NCBI RefSeq assembly: GCF_031846445.1
Contig: NZ_JAVRHR010000006.1
Location: 1 to 64,000, forward strand
DNA length: 64,000 bases
Source: Croceitalea rosinachiae
GTDB taxonomy: Bacteria; Bacteroidota; Bacteroidia; Flavobacteriales; Flavobacteriaceae
Reading direction: 5' to 3'
The notes under the pieces were generated by a model that ran no database searches, had not been told where the DNA came from, and saw only the letters and a list, made by a program, of their open reading frames with translations. Made by a program: the position numbers and the translations under genes. Of this stretch, positions 1-12,300 are shown piece by piece. Numbering within the stretch: the first letter of the stretch is position 1; each line of letters starts with the position of its first letter.

Positions 1-3000
1 GCGGGGTTGCCAGCCAAATCGCTCACATTATATGTAACAGTATACATGCCCGGTACGTTGGTGTCAATAACATCCCCAACGGTCACAATGCTCGTTGTGA
101 TGTTACCGTCCAAGTTGTCAAGAGCAGTCGCACCAGCATCCGTGTAGACATCTCCCACGTTGAGTTCTACCGGGTCAGCACCCAATAGGGTAATCACTGG
201 AGGAATAATATCAGGCTCATTCTCGACCAAAACGGAATAAACCGTTTGACTATTGTTCTGAGCAGTTACGGCATAATTCACTGCCCCTTGCGAAAAATCC
301 ACTAAATCTCCACTTGCGGGGTTGACGGTAGCAAATTCAGAAATACTGATGGTTGGCGCTAGACTACTCAAATTGGTGCCAATGGGCATTAGTATATTTA
401 TGTTGGTACCATCGATAGTGGTATTTCCAACTTGATTCGTAATATCAAAGACAAGTATATTACTGTCAGAACTAGGGGTAAAGTTTACCGTTACCGTTTG
501 ACTGCAGGTTCCTGGATTCCCTGCGTCGTCCAAAGAAGTCCATAAAACGGTACTTGTGCCGGGTGGGAAATCAAAGGAAGCCGTTTGATCGTTCAGTACC
601 AGGGTCGTTTCATCAGGAAAAGTCAACAGCCCTGAAAGACTTGGTGTGGCATCGCAATTATCAGTTACCGAAGGAGGTACAATCTCAAAGACCAATGGCA
701 GACCGCTAGGACTATCCCCTGAGAAGTTACCACCACATACCAAAATAGGAGCCGTCATGTCTTCGACTGCCAAATTAAACGAACAGGTATTTGTATTGTT
801 CGCTGCATCCGTTGCAGTCAGGATAATTACAATCACATCCGCACCGTTCACAACAGTGCCAGGCAAAGGGCTCTGTGTCAAAGAGGGATTAAGGTCTTGA
901 TTATCGCTCACGGTGGCTAACCCCGTAAAATCTGGAATTGTAGTACTACAGAATTCGTCAAGGGAAATCGTTTGGTCCTCAGGACAAGCTATGGTCGGCG
1001 GAGTCACATCTGGAATATTTATGAGGCCTCCCGTTGTACCCGTCAGGACGTTAGCTGCACCAAAAGTTGCAGTAGTTGAAGCTGGTCCATCTGGATCCAC
1101 AAATGACAGATTCGTGGAACCCGATCCTACCGCTTCAAACTCTATCGTCAATAAATCAAAAGTGCCCGAAGGGAAATTGGAAGTTATACCAGCACTATAA
1201 TCAATCGCGCCCAAAGTGTTGTCAAATACTGGAGGTACCAATGGTGCCGGAAGGGTGGTTCCTGTTGTCAAACCACTAACTTCAACAATGGTGGGATCGA
1301 AGGTCAAATGCACTTCGGCCAAATCAATTTGTTGATCGTTGGCCTGCACCTCAATTACAACGGAGAAAGTAGCCCCTTCGGTTACATTCGATGTTTCGGG
1401 GTTTACGACAAAAAACACATTTGTTACAGGTGCTGTACTTACGTTTACTGTTCTCGTGACTTGAATAGCATCATTGCCAGCGGCATCGCTAACATCGTAC
1501 GTAAGCACATAACTGTCAGGGGTCACCGTATCAACAACATCACCGCCAACGACTATGCTCTCAGTAAGGTCACCATCGGCATAGGAATCATCGGCAGTTG
1601 CTCCTTGCTCTAAGTATGTATCACCTTCAATCAAATCAATAGTGGAATCACCATTCAATGTTATTATGGGTATTGTATTGTCTTCAACCGTGATTGGCAC
1701 GATTGTTTTTTCGCATATTTGGTTGTGTCCTGTTTGAGCACCATAGAAGCTGATTTCATGTGGACCAGGGGAGACATTGGTAAATGTAAAACAGCCTGAA
1801 GCCGTATTAATCCTTACGTAAGGTTCACCGTTTACCGAACCAGTGGACTGACCTGGGGCATCGTCATCAATTCTAAGATGAAAATGCTCACCAGCAAGTC
1901 CCCCAGGGTCAAGATTGGTTACATCCCAACAAACCGTAATATCTGGGCCATCGATAGTGGCATTCAGTAGTGGATTACCACCCACTGTGCCAACATAGCT
2001 GGTAAATTCTGGGGCACCGATTACTTCTACCGTTTGTATAGTGGATGTGGTACTTTCATCACCTGAGTCGGTTGCAACTGCGGTTATTTCGTGTGTGCCT
2101 ATGGCCAACGATATATCATTTATCGGGTTGCCCGTACCCAATGGGGCGGTGCCATCAAACCATTGAATCGTCAACGGCGTTGAACTGGCATCATCTTCTA
2201 CATCCGTAAATATGGCGTTAAGATTTACCAATTCACCGTCATCTAAGCAGTCTCTTAGTACAAGACCTTGCTCTGGACTGATAAATCCATCGAACTCTGG
2301 AGGATTATTGGAAGCCGCTGTTACCTCAACCGTTGTTGTTACAGTTGCTGTTTCATTACAAGCATCGGTTACACTAGCACTAATGGTATGTGTTCCAACA
2401 ACCGTAAGAGTAGGATTAATACTTTCACCCGTACCTAATGCACTTACCGTTTCTATGTCTGAAGACCACTCTATGGTCACACTTTCGTCTTCGGAATCAG
2501 CAGCTGATGTAGACAAGCTTACTGAAGACCCTACCGTAATACTAATTGGAGTGGCGACAATGGGGTCAATAGTTGGAGCCATATTCTGTATAACTGTAAC
2601 GGTAATGGACTCTGTAGCTGTAGCAGGCGTAGCATCCGTTACTTCTGCGGTGTAGGTAGCTGTGCCGGTAAACCCAGTAAGTTCTAAAGTGGCTCCGGTA
2701 CCTACTTCATTATCGGCATTATCCTTCCAGATAATAACGGCACTCATATCTCCCTGTTCGGCATCACTCGCTGAGGCAGTTAAGGTAACGTCTTCTCCAT
2801 CTCCTTCACAGTCTAATATAGAATCTACTTGGTCAATACTTACAGTAGGTGCCTGGTTAGGGGAAAAATTAGCGGTTTCTGTTATACAGATACCCCCTAA
2901 TTTGGCATTATCTACAGAAGGAGGTAAATCGATATTTAGGATGCCATCAGATACCGTAACATTAAAAGTTTTTGTAACTGCTACTAAGGGGCCATAGGTA

Positions 3001-6000
3001 TCAAATAAATCGATACCTGTTTCTTCTGAATTTCCCTCTATCTCTATAGCAAAAATTCTATCTCCTGTTCCAAGAGCTGAACCTCCGCCGGTAGAACCAA
3101 TGTATAATTCCACCAAATAAAGTTCAATGCTAAAACTACCATTGCCTGTCGGGATAGCGTAGCTCAAAGGGTCTCCAAATCGCTCAGACTGGAATAAATC
3201 TTCCTCTCCACTATTGGGAGTAGTCCCTGAAATAGAAGTAGTAAGCTTATTAAAGATATTACTTGGTGTTCCAAAATATTGATCAGCCGCAAATGACTTT
3301 CCAAAAGCAGTAATAGTTCCCTGATTACCTGAATTGATGCACAAGGGAAGTGCCACAGCCGTATTAACCGACCATGTAAAAGTAGAAATTGCAGATTCCA
3401 CTGGATTACCATCATCAGTAGCCGTAATTTCAATGGTATAAGGACTATTAGCAGCAGCCCCCACATCAATACTTCCTGAAATGGCTCCTGTATTGGGATC
3501 GATGCTCAAGCCAGGAGGTAAGCTTCCATTATCTGAGAAAGTTACGTCATCTCCTTCAGGATCATTTACTGCAACGGCCAACCCTAATGGAGAATCCCCT
3601 TCTAGGTTAGACTGATCAGTAATTTCTGTGGTAAAAACAGGAGGAAGATTTCCCGATGGGACTGTAAATTGAAACTCCTGAATATTCATTCCTCCCCCAA
3701 AGTTAAAACGCAAGGTTTGTAGCCCTGCATTGGCAAACACAACCGGAATAGTATAATCCTCAAAGGTTGTCCATCCATTCTGATTGATTGTTTCATTCCC
3801 AATAGAAGAGAACACACCGCCATTTTCCTCTGAAATGGTAAGCAAACCGCTGGTGCCATTCCCTTTGGAAGCATTTATTCGAAAGATGTATGGTCCCGCT
3901 GCGGGAACGTCGATAAGGTAATCTACAAATTCATTTGGTCCTATATAACCGATGTTCTGATTAGTATTGGTTTCAATGGCAACATTCCTACCAAGGGTAC
4001 CATTTGGATTCGGTCCATACCAAGGTAAGGGATTCCCGAAGGTTTTGGCCAAAATGGGTCCATCTAGAATATCTTGGGCAATATCTATGGTAAAGTCTTG
4101 TGTAACAGCCCCGTTTACTCCATCATCGGCTGTAACCCTTGCCAAGTAAGAACGACCATCTCCCACAGAGGTAGGCCAGTTGAAGTTGTACAAGCCTCCT
4201 GCTCCTTGAGTAAAGGTAAATCCTGTCACTTGCGTGTTAGAGGTAAAGGGATCGGTATTAGGACCGGTAGGATCACTTTTGTCATAGATTACTATAGTTG
4301 CCGCGGGATTGGTATCGTCATTTATCTGGATGTCAAAGTTGATAGTCCCTCCTTCATCGACTTCCACAACAGCTACCAAGGGTTCAATGGTAGGCGGGAG
4401 GTTGACCGATGCCACCACATTTACAATTCGTATTACTTCCGTTGCCGCATTATTAGCAGCATCGCTTACATTGTATGTTACATTATAACTAGCTACCGTA
4501 TTCATATCGACGGCAGTGGCATCAATTACAATATTATCAGAAATATCTCCATCCAAGTCGTCATTCGCGATAGCACCTAATTCTATATAGCTATCGCCTT
4601 GGTTGAGTTCTTGGGGGTTATCACCTATCAGCGTAATTGTTGGAGGTACATTATCAGAATTGGTCGCAACAAGCTCAAACTGGAAATTGTCAACATTAAA
4701 ATAAAAATTTCCTCCTGCGTTCTCCCAAACCAATTCAAAAGTTTGTACGCCAGCAGACAAACTAACGTCTTCCAATAGCACTGGGATGTAGGTTTGCCAA
4801 CCACCCGTTCCTGAAACATCAACAACGCCAAGCGTATTGCCTCCGCTTTTTACGGTCATACTTTTAGCAGTAGCTGGATTTCTAGCCACATTAAACGTGA
4901 TATCGTAAGTGCCTGCGGAAAGCACATTAATCTGATAAGTGGCAAAATCGCCATTATTGGTAAAGCCAATGTTTGTCACTCCAGGATTGTTTACTTCTAC
5001 CCCAATTCCTGATGGGCCTCCTTGGTTATCAAAAGACTCGGCCTGAACAATGGTGATTCCAGAATCAGAAATCGGCTGGGGAGCATCCAATACGGTTAGT
5101 TGAAAAGTCAAAACGTTAGATTCCCCATCGGCGTCAGTAGCAGTTACCGTAATATCATAGGTGCCATTGCCATCACCATTGGCCCCACCTCCATCACCAA
5201 ATATTGGAGAAAACGTTAAATCAGATTCGTAATCTGTTCCCGTATTGAGTGTATTTGTTTCCGAAAGAAACCCAGAGGCGTCAAAAGGAAACGGGTCTGT
5301 TTGCGGACTGACGTTTGTACTTTCCAAAAGTTGGGGTTCCGTAGAGGAGGAGGATATGGATACCGATGTCAAGTTTCCATCTACGTCGGACACATCAATA
5401 ATATCGGATAGGTTTAAGCTTTGCCCTTCAGTAACGATCTGGTCTGCTATCGCAGCTATCGCAGGAGCCGAATTCACTGGAACCGCATTGACCGTAATTG
5501 TCTCGGTAGCTGTATCAGTGCCACCATCTTGATCGGTAACCGTTAGGGTAATGGTATATTCCCCTGGATTGATATAAGTATTGGAAGCGGTTATTCCTGT
5601 ATCACTATTGCCATCCCCAAAGTCCCAGGAATACGAAGCTAAATTGGTCCCATCTTCTGGGTCAGAAGAACCATTTGCATCCACATTAACTAATAGCTGA
5701 GCATCCCCTGAGGTTGGCGTAGCCATAAAACTAGCTGTGGGGTCTTGGTTAACGTTTCCCACCGTTATACTAGCACCTGTAGCCGTACCTAAAACACTGT
5801 TAGCTTCAAAAGTCATGATTGACGCGGGAAGGTTAGGGCTTAAAACAAAATCCAAGGATGATGTGCCAGGTCCTATTGCAGTAAACTGAATTTCCAAAAA
5901 ATTGAAACTTGCAACTGGGAAATTGAAAAAAGTACTAGCTGCGTAATCTATAGTCCCAGCACTGTTATCGAAAACTTCTGGAACTAAGGGAATCGACAGA

Positions 6001-6305
6001 CCCTCACTCGAACCAAAGGGTGTCAAGTTTGTTACCTCCAAAACAGAAGGGTCAAATAACAAATGAACTTCTGCCAAGTCTATCTGTTGATTTGTAGAAG
6101 TTTGGGTAGAAACCGTCAGCGTAAAAGTATCGCCAACATTACCAGAGTTTGCTGCCTGAGTGATTACAAAGTCGGCCTGTGCATGGGTAATTTGCATACT
6201 TATTGTAAACAATAGGCAGAAAATCCATGACCACTTTTTTGGGTTCCCTATTCTGGATGATTCGTTAGTAAAAAACATAGCAATTGTTGTTAAATGGTTG
6301 TTCAT
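1..6305 (-). CDS. Giant secreted multidomain surface protein with cohesin-like domains (3' end outside window)
   Basis: One reading frame runs without a stop from the ATG at 6305 to the left edge (over 2100 codons); the C-terminus is not in the window. I translated it by eye and checked the frame at both ends. Residues 1-43 are a signal peptide ending THAQA. Approximate domain order: cohesin-like 44-180 (VGDTFTLTV, LLFDPSVLEV), PKD 186-276 (SWDFGDG), cadherin-like 281-404, CBM6-like 412-545, DUF5011 552-632, Ig-like 634-739, second CBM6-like 745-882, putative-Ig (He_PIG) 888-982, malectin 986-1139, several Ig-like repeats to 1436, DUF5011 about 1539-1623, second cohesin-like 1626-1766, two HYR domains to 1933, DUF5018-like 1946-2031, another DUF5011. 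The start is 12 nt behind the stop of the dockerin protein gene, so the two form an operon. No enzyme domain is seen; a role in surface binding or scaffolding is inferred. A type IX secretion tail, if any, lies outside the window. Confidence 0.85.
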   Translation of the reverse strand, partial: MNNHLTTIAMFFTNESSRIGNPKKWSWIFCLLFTISMQITHAQADFVITQAANSGNVGDTFTLTVSTQTSTNQQIDLAEVHLLFDPSVLEVTNLTPFGSSEGLSIPLVPEVFDNSAGTIDYAASTFFNFPVASFNFLEIQFTAIGPGTSSLDFVLSPNLPASIMTFEANSVLGTATGASITVGNVNQDPTASFMATPTSGDAQLLVNVDANGSSDPEDGTNLASYSWDFGDGNSDTGITASNTYINPGEYTITLTVTDQDGGTDTATETITVNAVPVNSAPAIAAIADQIVTEGQSLNLSDIIDVSDVDGNLTSVSISSSSTEPQLLESTNVSPQTDPFPFDASGFLSETNTLNTGTDYESDLTFSPIFGDGGGANGDGNGTYDITVTATDADGESNVLTFQLTVLDAPQPISDSGITIVQAESFDNQGGPSGIGVEVNNPGVTNIGFTNNGDFATYQINVLSAGTYDITFNVARNPATAKSMTVKSGGNTLGVVDVSGTGGWQTYIPVLLEDVSLSAGVQTFELVWENAGGNFYFNVDNFQFELVATNSDNVPPTITLIGDNPQELNQGDSYIELGAIANDDLDGDISDNIVIDATAVDMNTVASYNVTYNVSDAANNAATEVIRIVNVVASVNLPPTIEPLVAVVEVDEGGTINFDIQINDDTNPAATIVIYDKSDPTGPNTDPFTSNTQVTGFTFTQGAGGLYNFNWPTSVGDGRSYLARVTADDGVNGAVTQDFTIDIAQDILDGPILAKTFGNPLPWYGPNPNGTLGRNVAIETNTNQNIGYIGPNEFVDYLIDVPAAGPYIFRINASKGNGTSGLLTISEENGGVFSSIGNETINQNGWTTFEDYTIPVVFANAGLQTLRFNFGGGMNIQEFQFTVPSGNLPPVFTTEITDQSNLEGDSPLGLAVAVNDPEGDDVTFSDNGSLPPGLSIDPNTGAISGSIDVGAAANSPYTIEITATDDGNPVESAISTFTWSVNTAVALPLCINSGNQGTITAFGKSFAADQYFGTPSNIFNKLTTSISGTTPNSGEEDLFQSERFGDPLSYAIPTGNGSFSIELYLVELYIGSTGGGSALGTGDRIFAIEIEGNSEETGIDLFDTYGPLVAVTKTFNVTVSDGILNIDLPPSVDNAKLGGICITETANFSPNQAPTVSIDQVDSILDCEGDGEDVTLTASASDAEQGDMSAVIIWKDNADNEVGTGATLELTGFTGTATYTAEVTDATPATATESITVTVIQNMAPTIDPIVATPISITVGSSVSLSTSAADSEDESVTIEWSSDIETVSALGTGESINPTLTVVGTHTISASVTDACNETATVTTTVEVTAASNNPPEFDGFISPEQGLVLRDCLDDGELVNLNAIFTDVEDDASSTPLTIQWFDGTAPLGTGNPINDISLAIGTHEITAVATDSGDESTTSTIQTVEVIGAPEFTSYVGTVGGNPLLNATIDGPDITVCWDVTNLDPGGLAGEHFHLRIDDDAPGQSTGSVNGEPYVRINTASGCFTFTNVSPGPHEISFYGAQTGHNQICEKTIVPITVEDNTIPIITLNGDSTIDLIEGDTYLEQGATADDSYADGDLTESIVVGGDVVDTVTPDSYVLTYDVSDAAGNDAIQVTRTVNVSTAPVTNVFFVVNPETSNVTEGATFSVVIEVQANDQQIDLAEVHLTFDPTIVEVSGLTTGTTLPAPLVPPVFDNTLGAIDYSAGITSNFPSGTFDLLTIEFEAVGSGSTNLSFVDPDGPASTTATFGAANVLTGTTGGLINIPDVTPPTIACPEDQTISLDEFCSTTIPDFTGLATVSDNQDLNPSLTQSPLPGTVVNGADVIVIILTATDAANNTNTCSFNLAVEDMTAPILVCGGNFSGDSPSGLPLVFEIVPPSVTDNCDATPSLSGLLTFPDETTLVLNDQTASFDFPPGTSTVLWTSLDDAGNPGTCSQTVTVNFTPSSDSNILVFDITNQVGNTTIDGTNINILMPIGTNLSSLAPTISISEFATVNPASGDLVDFSQGAVNYAVTAQNNSQTVYSVLVENEPDIIPPVITLLGADPVELNVGDVYTDAGATALDNLDGNITTSIVTVGDVIDTNVPGMYTVTYNVSDLAGNP

Positions 6306-6317
6306 TTTAAGTGTTTT

Positions 6318-9300
6318 TTATTCTGAAGGTTGTTGACCGCTCACATTAAAGTTGGTTGCCAGTATTGAAAAATCGAGGGCAGTAACCGCGCCATCCCCGT
6401 TGAAATCAGCGCCATCATTATACCCAGTATCACCGCTTGAAAGGTTAAATGACGTTGCTAAGGCCGAGAAGTCCAATGCAGTCACTGCATTGTCATTGTT
6501 GGCATCCCCGCCAAGCAATTCACCCACATTAAAGGTGTTACTTCCCTCCACTACCGTTACTTGTTGTACCACTTGTAAATATTTGAGGCTAGTCACCGCC
6601 AATTGATAGGTCCCCGGAGCAATACCGGTTAGCGTGACTTCTCCCGTGGCAGAACCCGTTGGAGTAAATTCATAGGTTGGCGTAACAGATCCAACAGGAT
6701 AAAAAGCAACTTCCATATCAGCAGCTAGGTCCGTTCTTCCCTGTAATGCATAACTGATGGTCACCTCATCCCCGGGAACAAAATTCTCATCATACAATAG
6801 GGTGAGTACATTAGAGGTTTGGCTCACCTGCTGATCTACTGCATATGGTATGGTAGAGGTAACCGCAATAAATTGGTTCAAGCCCCCATCTTGAGTTCCA
6901 GTGGGATCACCCGTCGTTACCAACAAAGTAACCGGGATATCTACGGTACCCCCTGCTCCGATAACCGCGGCATAAAGGGTCTTGCCGCTCATCGCTTCAT
7001 TGGCATAGTACGTCTCATCTGGCACATTGAACGGTGGATTTCCCGATTGAATGAACAATCTAGAATCCATTTGAAGTAATGAAACATTATCACCGGGGTT
7101 ACCAGTAACCGTTATAATTTGATTCAACTCATTTACCGTTGTAGGGTTTGAACCAAGTCCAGCAAGGGAAATTGATGGAGTTACAGTCGGATTAGGCGCC
7201 ACCACGGTTTGGCCTCCACCTAAACTACCATCTTCATAGATATTGCTTATGATAGTTGAGCCATCACTGAAGGTTATAGTTACGGTAGCTCCGGTCAGCT
7301 CATATCCCGAAACACTTCCAGCACCTCCTGCACCAGCGACACCTTGAATACTATTTGGATCAATGTCGACAGAAAAAGTAAAGTTCTCAGCAGCGTTGAA
7401 ATCGGTAAAACTCATGCTCAACACATCAAAACCTCCTTCTCTTGGTACGCTAAAAGGATCAACACAATTATCTGTAAAAGGCACCAAGCCTACGGCCGTT
7501 GCCAATGTAGGTTCTGCATTAAAACACTGCGCAGTAGCGTCACCACCACTTCCAACAGGATCCCAAATGATATCTGGTAAAATTGAAGTACTCAAATCTA
7601 TGGTAACCTCGGTAATTTGAACGCTACCTGATGAGGTGTTGGTGATAATGAACTTATCACTGCCACCAAAAGTACTACTGCCCAATCCTGTTTCAGGGGT
7701 CACCTCGATTAAAGCTGATGGGACCCCGGGCAAGGTATCATCCAGCTCAACCACAATAATATTGGAGGCTTCACTATAAACGCCATTACCATCGGTAGTC
7801 ACGGCAATAAAATGATTTAGTCCACCATCAGGTTGCCCATTTATTCCTAAGGTCTTCGTTAGTACTACTGGAATATTCCCATTACCACTTCCGTCCAAAA
7901 CAACTGAATACAGCTCTTTGGTCATGGCTTCGTTGGCCTCAAAGGGGTCTACGTCATAACCTACTGTTGGATTTCCCGGATCAATATGCAAACGTGCGTC
8001 AACACGAAGCAATAATACAGTAGAACCAGCTGTACCTGTAACCGCTATGTTTTGATTTGTAACATTCGTTGAGGTTGGTGTTGTTAACCCAGCCATCGAA
8101 ATGGCGGGCGAAACCAAGGTGTTTTCGGTAACCGTGGTGTTCGAGCCACCTAAGGAGCCTTCGTCCCATAATGTAGAAGTATACGACTGCCCATTGGCAA
8201 AGAAAACCGTTACCTTGGCTCCAATCAATTCAAATCCAGAAACTGAACCTGAATCACCAGTGCTTAAATCGCCTTTTATGCTCGTGGGATCCATATCGAC
8301 ACCAAAGGCATAGAGTTCTCCCGGATTAAAATCCGTAAAATCCAATGCCAATCCATCATAACCTTCTTCGTCATTCACTCCATTATGTGGGTTGAAAAAG
8401 ACGTCTACACAATCTTCTGGATCAGGACCCCCATCGCCAGGCACGGTCAAGCCTACTTCAGCTGCAGTATTACCGGCAGTTCCCGTAGTTAAGCATTTGG
8501 CACCATTGTCACCGGCGGTACCCACAGGGTCAAAAACGATATCAAACATATACCCAGTACTGGATTCGATTTCCAAACGGGTGATATCAACACTACCGTT
8601 ATTCTGTAACTGGAAGGAGTTATTTCCGAAAGTACTTATATCCAATTCTCCACCGGGGTTAACTGCCAAGAAAGCAGCACCCGTTCCCGTTTGACCAGGG
8701 GATACCAACCAATTGAAATTCAAGACAGAGGAAGCAGGTGGACTGCAATTATCTGCAACCGAAACCTGCACGGCATAAGGACTTCCAACTGAAGCGCCCC
8801 CAGAACCTCCAACAACCTGTGTGGACTGTTCACCATCTAAAGTTGCTACTGGTTCACCAGTTCCAACAACATCAATTTGTGTCAGGGCAAAACGGTCCAC
8901 CTTGTGACCAGCAGATCGTTCTCCCATTTGAATACTAAAAGTCCCGGCATTAGGGAAATAGGCATATACAGGGAAACCATTGTTGTCAATGGTCTGACCA
9001 TCCCACTTATTACCACCTCCACCACTACGGTAGATTTTAAAGAATCCCTGACTCCCTGCATTTTCGTTACCATGGTCAGGCCTGCCCTGTGCATTACCTG
9101 CTGGGTAGTAAATGGTCTTGCCGGCACCACCACCAAGGATTCCTTCAAATTCAGCAGTGCTGGTAAGATTACCCCCTTGCACACAGAAAAAATGAACGTC
9201 AGCCGTATTGTCTATTTTAAACCAGGTATCGTTTTCCTCTGTAGCATTGGACCCTTGGAACTCAGATTTCATATGAAAACGATAGACTCCAGGTGTGGTA

Positions 9301-12300
9301 ATTTGAACATTATAGGTCAGCACCTGCCCCCCAGTTGCATTACCGAAATTGTTTGCGGAACCGACTAAAAAGCTCGGGGTTCCAGATTCCAAATTCCATC
9401 CGCCGGGAGTCTCAGTAAAATCGGTTTCGGCTTCAATAATCACCAAACCGCTGTCTTCTATAAATGCACCATCAACACCTCCTGTACCTCCTGTTCCCGT
9501 TTCCAGGGTTCCGTTAATAACACCAGTGGCCGAATCTATTGACAAACCTGGTGGTAAATTGGAAGCGGAAAAGGTGAACGAACCGCAATTATCATCATCA
9601 ACAGCACTGACCTGAAGGTTAATACCTTCTCCTTCAACACTGTTTTGAGTTGAAATAGTTGCAATTGTCGGGGGTAAATTACCTGTAAAATTCAAGGCCG
9701 TTATTTGAATACCCTTTAAAGCAGGATTTTCAATGCCATGAATGAATTCCAAATCGATGATGCCGTCGGAGGTCGTAACAAATGAGCGTACGAAAGCACC
9801 TTTTGGTCCTGCAATGGCATAAGGATCCAAATCATCAAAAATAGGTGGTACCACACCATCAACTGAAACGTCAAATACGCGTTGATTTGCTGCTGTAATA
9901 TCTCCAAATAACTCCGCAAACAACAATGTAATTTCTACCTGTGTGCCAGCTTCTACCGGGAATTGCCAGAGCATCTCAGGTATGGATTCTGCATCAAATC
10001 GTTCTGTGTTAAAAATATTTGTGGGAATCTCGGGAAAACCGCCCAACGAAGGATCCGTTATAATAATGGAACCTGGATGTGCGCTTCCAGCGGTTCCTGC
10101 GTAGGTGCTGCCACCTGTGGAATTTGCAGTTAAAAATGTTGAATTTCCCTCTGTACCAAAGTTACCTTCATCAGCGGCCCAATCTGGTGAGGAGCCGTCA
10201 GCAGCCCCTAAAATTGGCCCACCTGCATTCACCCTATAGAGAACTTGTTCAATCCCACCAACAACAGGATTCACCGCCCATGCAAAAATAATGACCTGGG
10301 CATCATCGGTTTCTGCATCACTATCATCCACGGTTATGGTTACATTATAAGGAGAATTCGCAGCTGCCCCAGGTGCAATAGTGCCAAAAATATCTCCGTT
10401 GGTAGGTTCCAAGTCTAGACCAGGAGGTAAGCCTTGTGCGGTATAAATTAAATTTCCGTCTCCACCAGTGGCTGTCACGTCAACCACAGATTCGGTACCT
10501 TCGTTATTGATTTGGTTGGGAATAGGTGTAACTACAATTGGTCCTCCAGGACCACCTCCATTGTCTTCGAAGGACAATACCTCAATGGCCGAAATTTTAC
10601 CATTGTTGACAGAGGCGGGAAGGGAAATGTTCAAGATTCCATCTATAACATTTATATTACTGAATGACTTTATGACTGCCGATAGGGCACCTACCTCCGC
10701 ATGTATATCATAGTTTGAAATAACAGTATTTCCTTCAATAATCACATCGAATATCCTTGATCCATCTCCCCCCTCAGATCCTGCTCCGGGCGCGCCAAAG
10801 TATAGCTCTGTAAAGTAAAGGTTTACCTCGTAAGGTCCAGTACCTGCAACAGGGATTGCATATTCAAGTGCTGCATTAAAACGTTCTGTTTGATACAGAA
10901 AATCATCTGTTGTATTGGCAATAGCAGCTCCACTAGGTCCACCTGAAGGAAATGCCGAACCATTGACAAAAAACTGATCTGCCGACCAGACATCGCCGTT
11001 GCCATCCGTATACCCTGCTCCTCCAGCATTTATTCGAATTTCTTCTGAAGGCAATAGGTCTACGTCAAACTCTACTATGATAATATTGGATACAAGGCTT
11101 GATCCATTTTCATCTTCTACGACAGCTGCAAATAGGTTATAACCTGCTTCAGGGTCAGAATCAGTTAGGGCAACATTAAAATCAGCTGTAAATGAGTTAC
11201 TAATTGTACTGGTAAATTCATTTATTAAAATCACGCTGTTTACCTCCCAGGGGTCTATGTCATAGCCCACACCCGCATTCGGGCCGTCCAAATCTTCAAT
11301 AAAAAGGCCGGCCTCTAATTGCAGTAATCTCACATTCGCCCCTACCGGACCATTTACCGTTATTGTTTGATTTGCATCAGAAGTAACTGACTGATTTTGA
11401 ACACCTTCCATTGAAATGGTGGGGGTTTCAAGCAATGCGTTTTTTACAATAACATTGCTCGTGCCTTCATCGCCAGTAATATCTGCAACCAATTCCACTT
11501 CCCAGGTTTCTCCTGTATCAAAAGTGACTGTGACTTTAGCACCAGCCAATTCTAGGCCTGAAACACTACCTGATTCATTCGGGCCAGGAGCGGAACCGCC
11601 CTTGATACTGATAGGATCAATATCCAACCCAAATTGTAAAACCTCATTTTGTGTAAATTGACCTGAAGTAAAATCTATACTTAGACCATAAAAACCACCT
11701 TCATAGGCATCGGTAAACGTATGGCCCGAAACTCCGGTTGCTGTATCTGTTCCATTATTAGGTGTAAATCCCTTAAATGTCGCATCACCGGCTGATCCAT
11801 TAGGGTCAAAGACCACTTCGGGAATAATTGCAGAAGATAAATCAAAAGTGACATTCGTTATTGAGGCCCCATTTGAAGCGGTATTTTCAATATTAAAGGA
11901 AGTATTACCAAAAGTAGAGCCATTAATGTTACCCGTAGCAACCTCCACAAATGCTGTTGTTTCTGCCGGGTCAACAGTTACTTCAAAATAGTCCCAACTG
12001 GTTGCAAATTCAGGTGCTGCGCCTGTGGAAGTAGCGATTGTACCCACAGCTAAAGTTGAAGCTGCCCCACCTATATTATAGTTACCTTGTACCACTGTAA
12101 GCAAATTTCCTGTCAAAGTAATAGGATTACCCAAGTTTATCGGCTGCCCACCACCTGTGGCATACTTTGCTTGTACCACCCCAGTAGCAGGGTCTACAGA
12201 AAAATAGAGCTCAATTGCAGATTCATTCAAAATGGAGGCAGGCACATTGATTAATTGATCACTTGCATTTGATCCTCCATTTTCAAAGAACACCTGAAAA

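Noticed and set aside
646..5532. Many plus-strand reading frames of 60-170 codons across the first 6 kb
   Set aside because: They are antisense to one continuous minus-strand frame with clear domains and have low-complexity, family-free translations.
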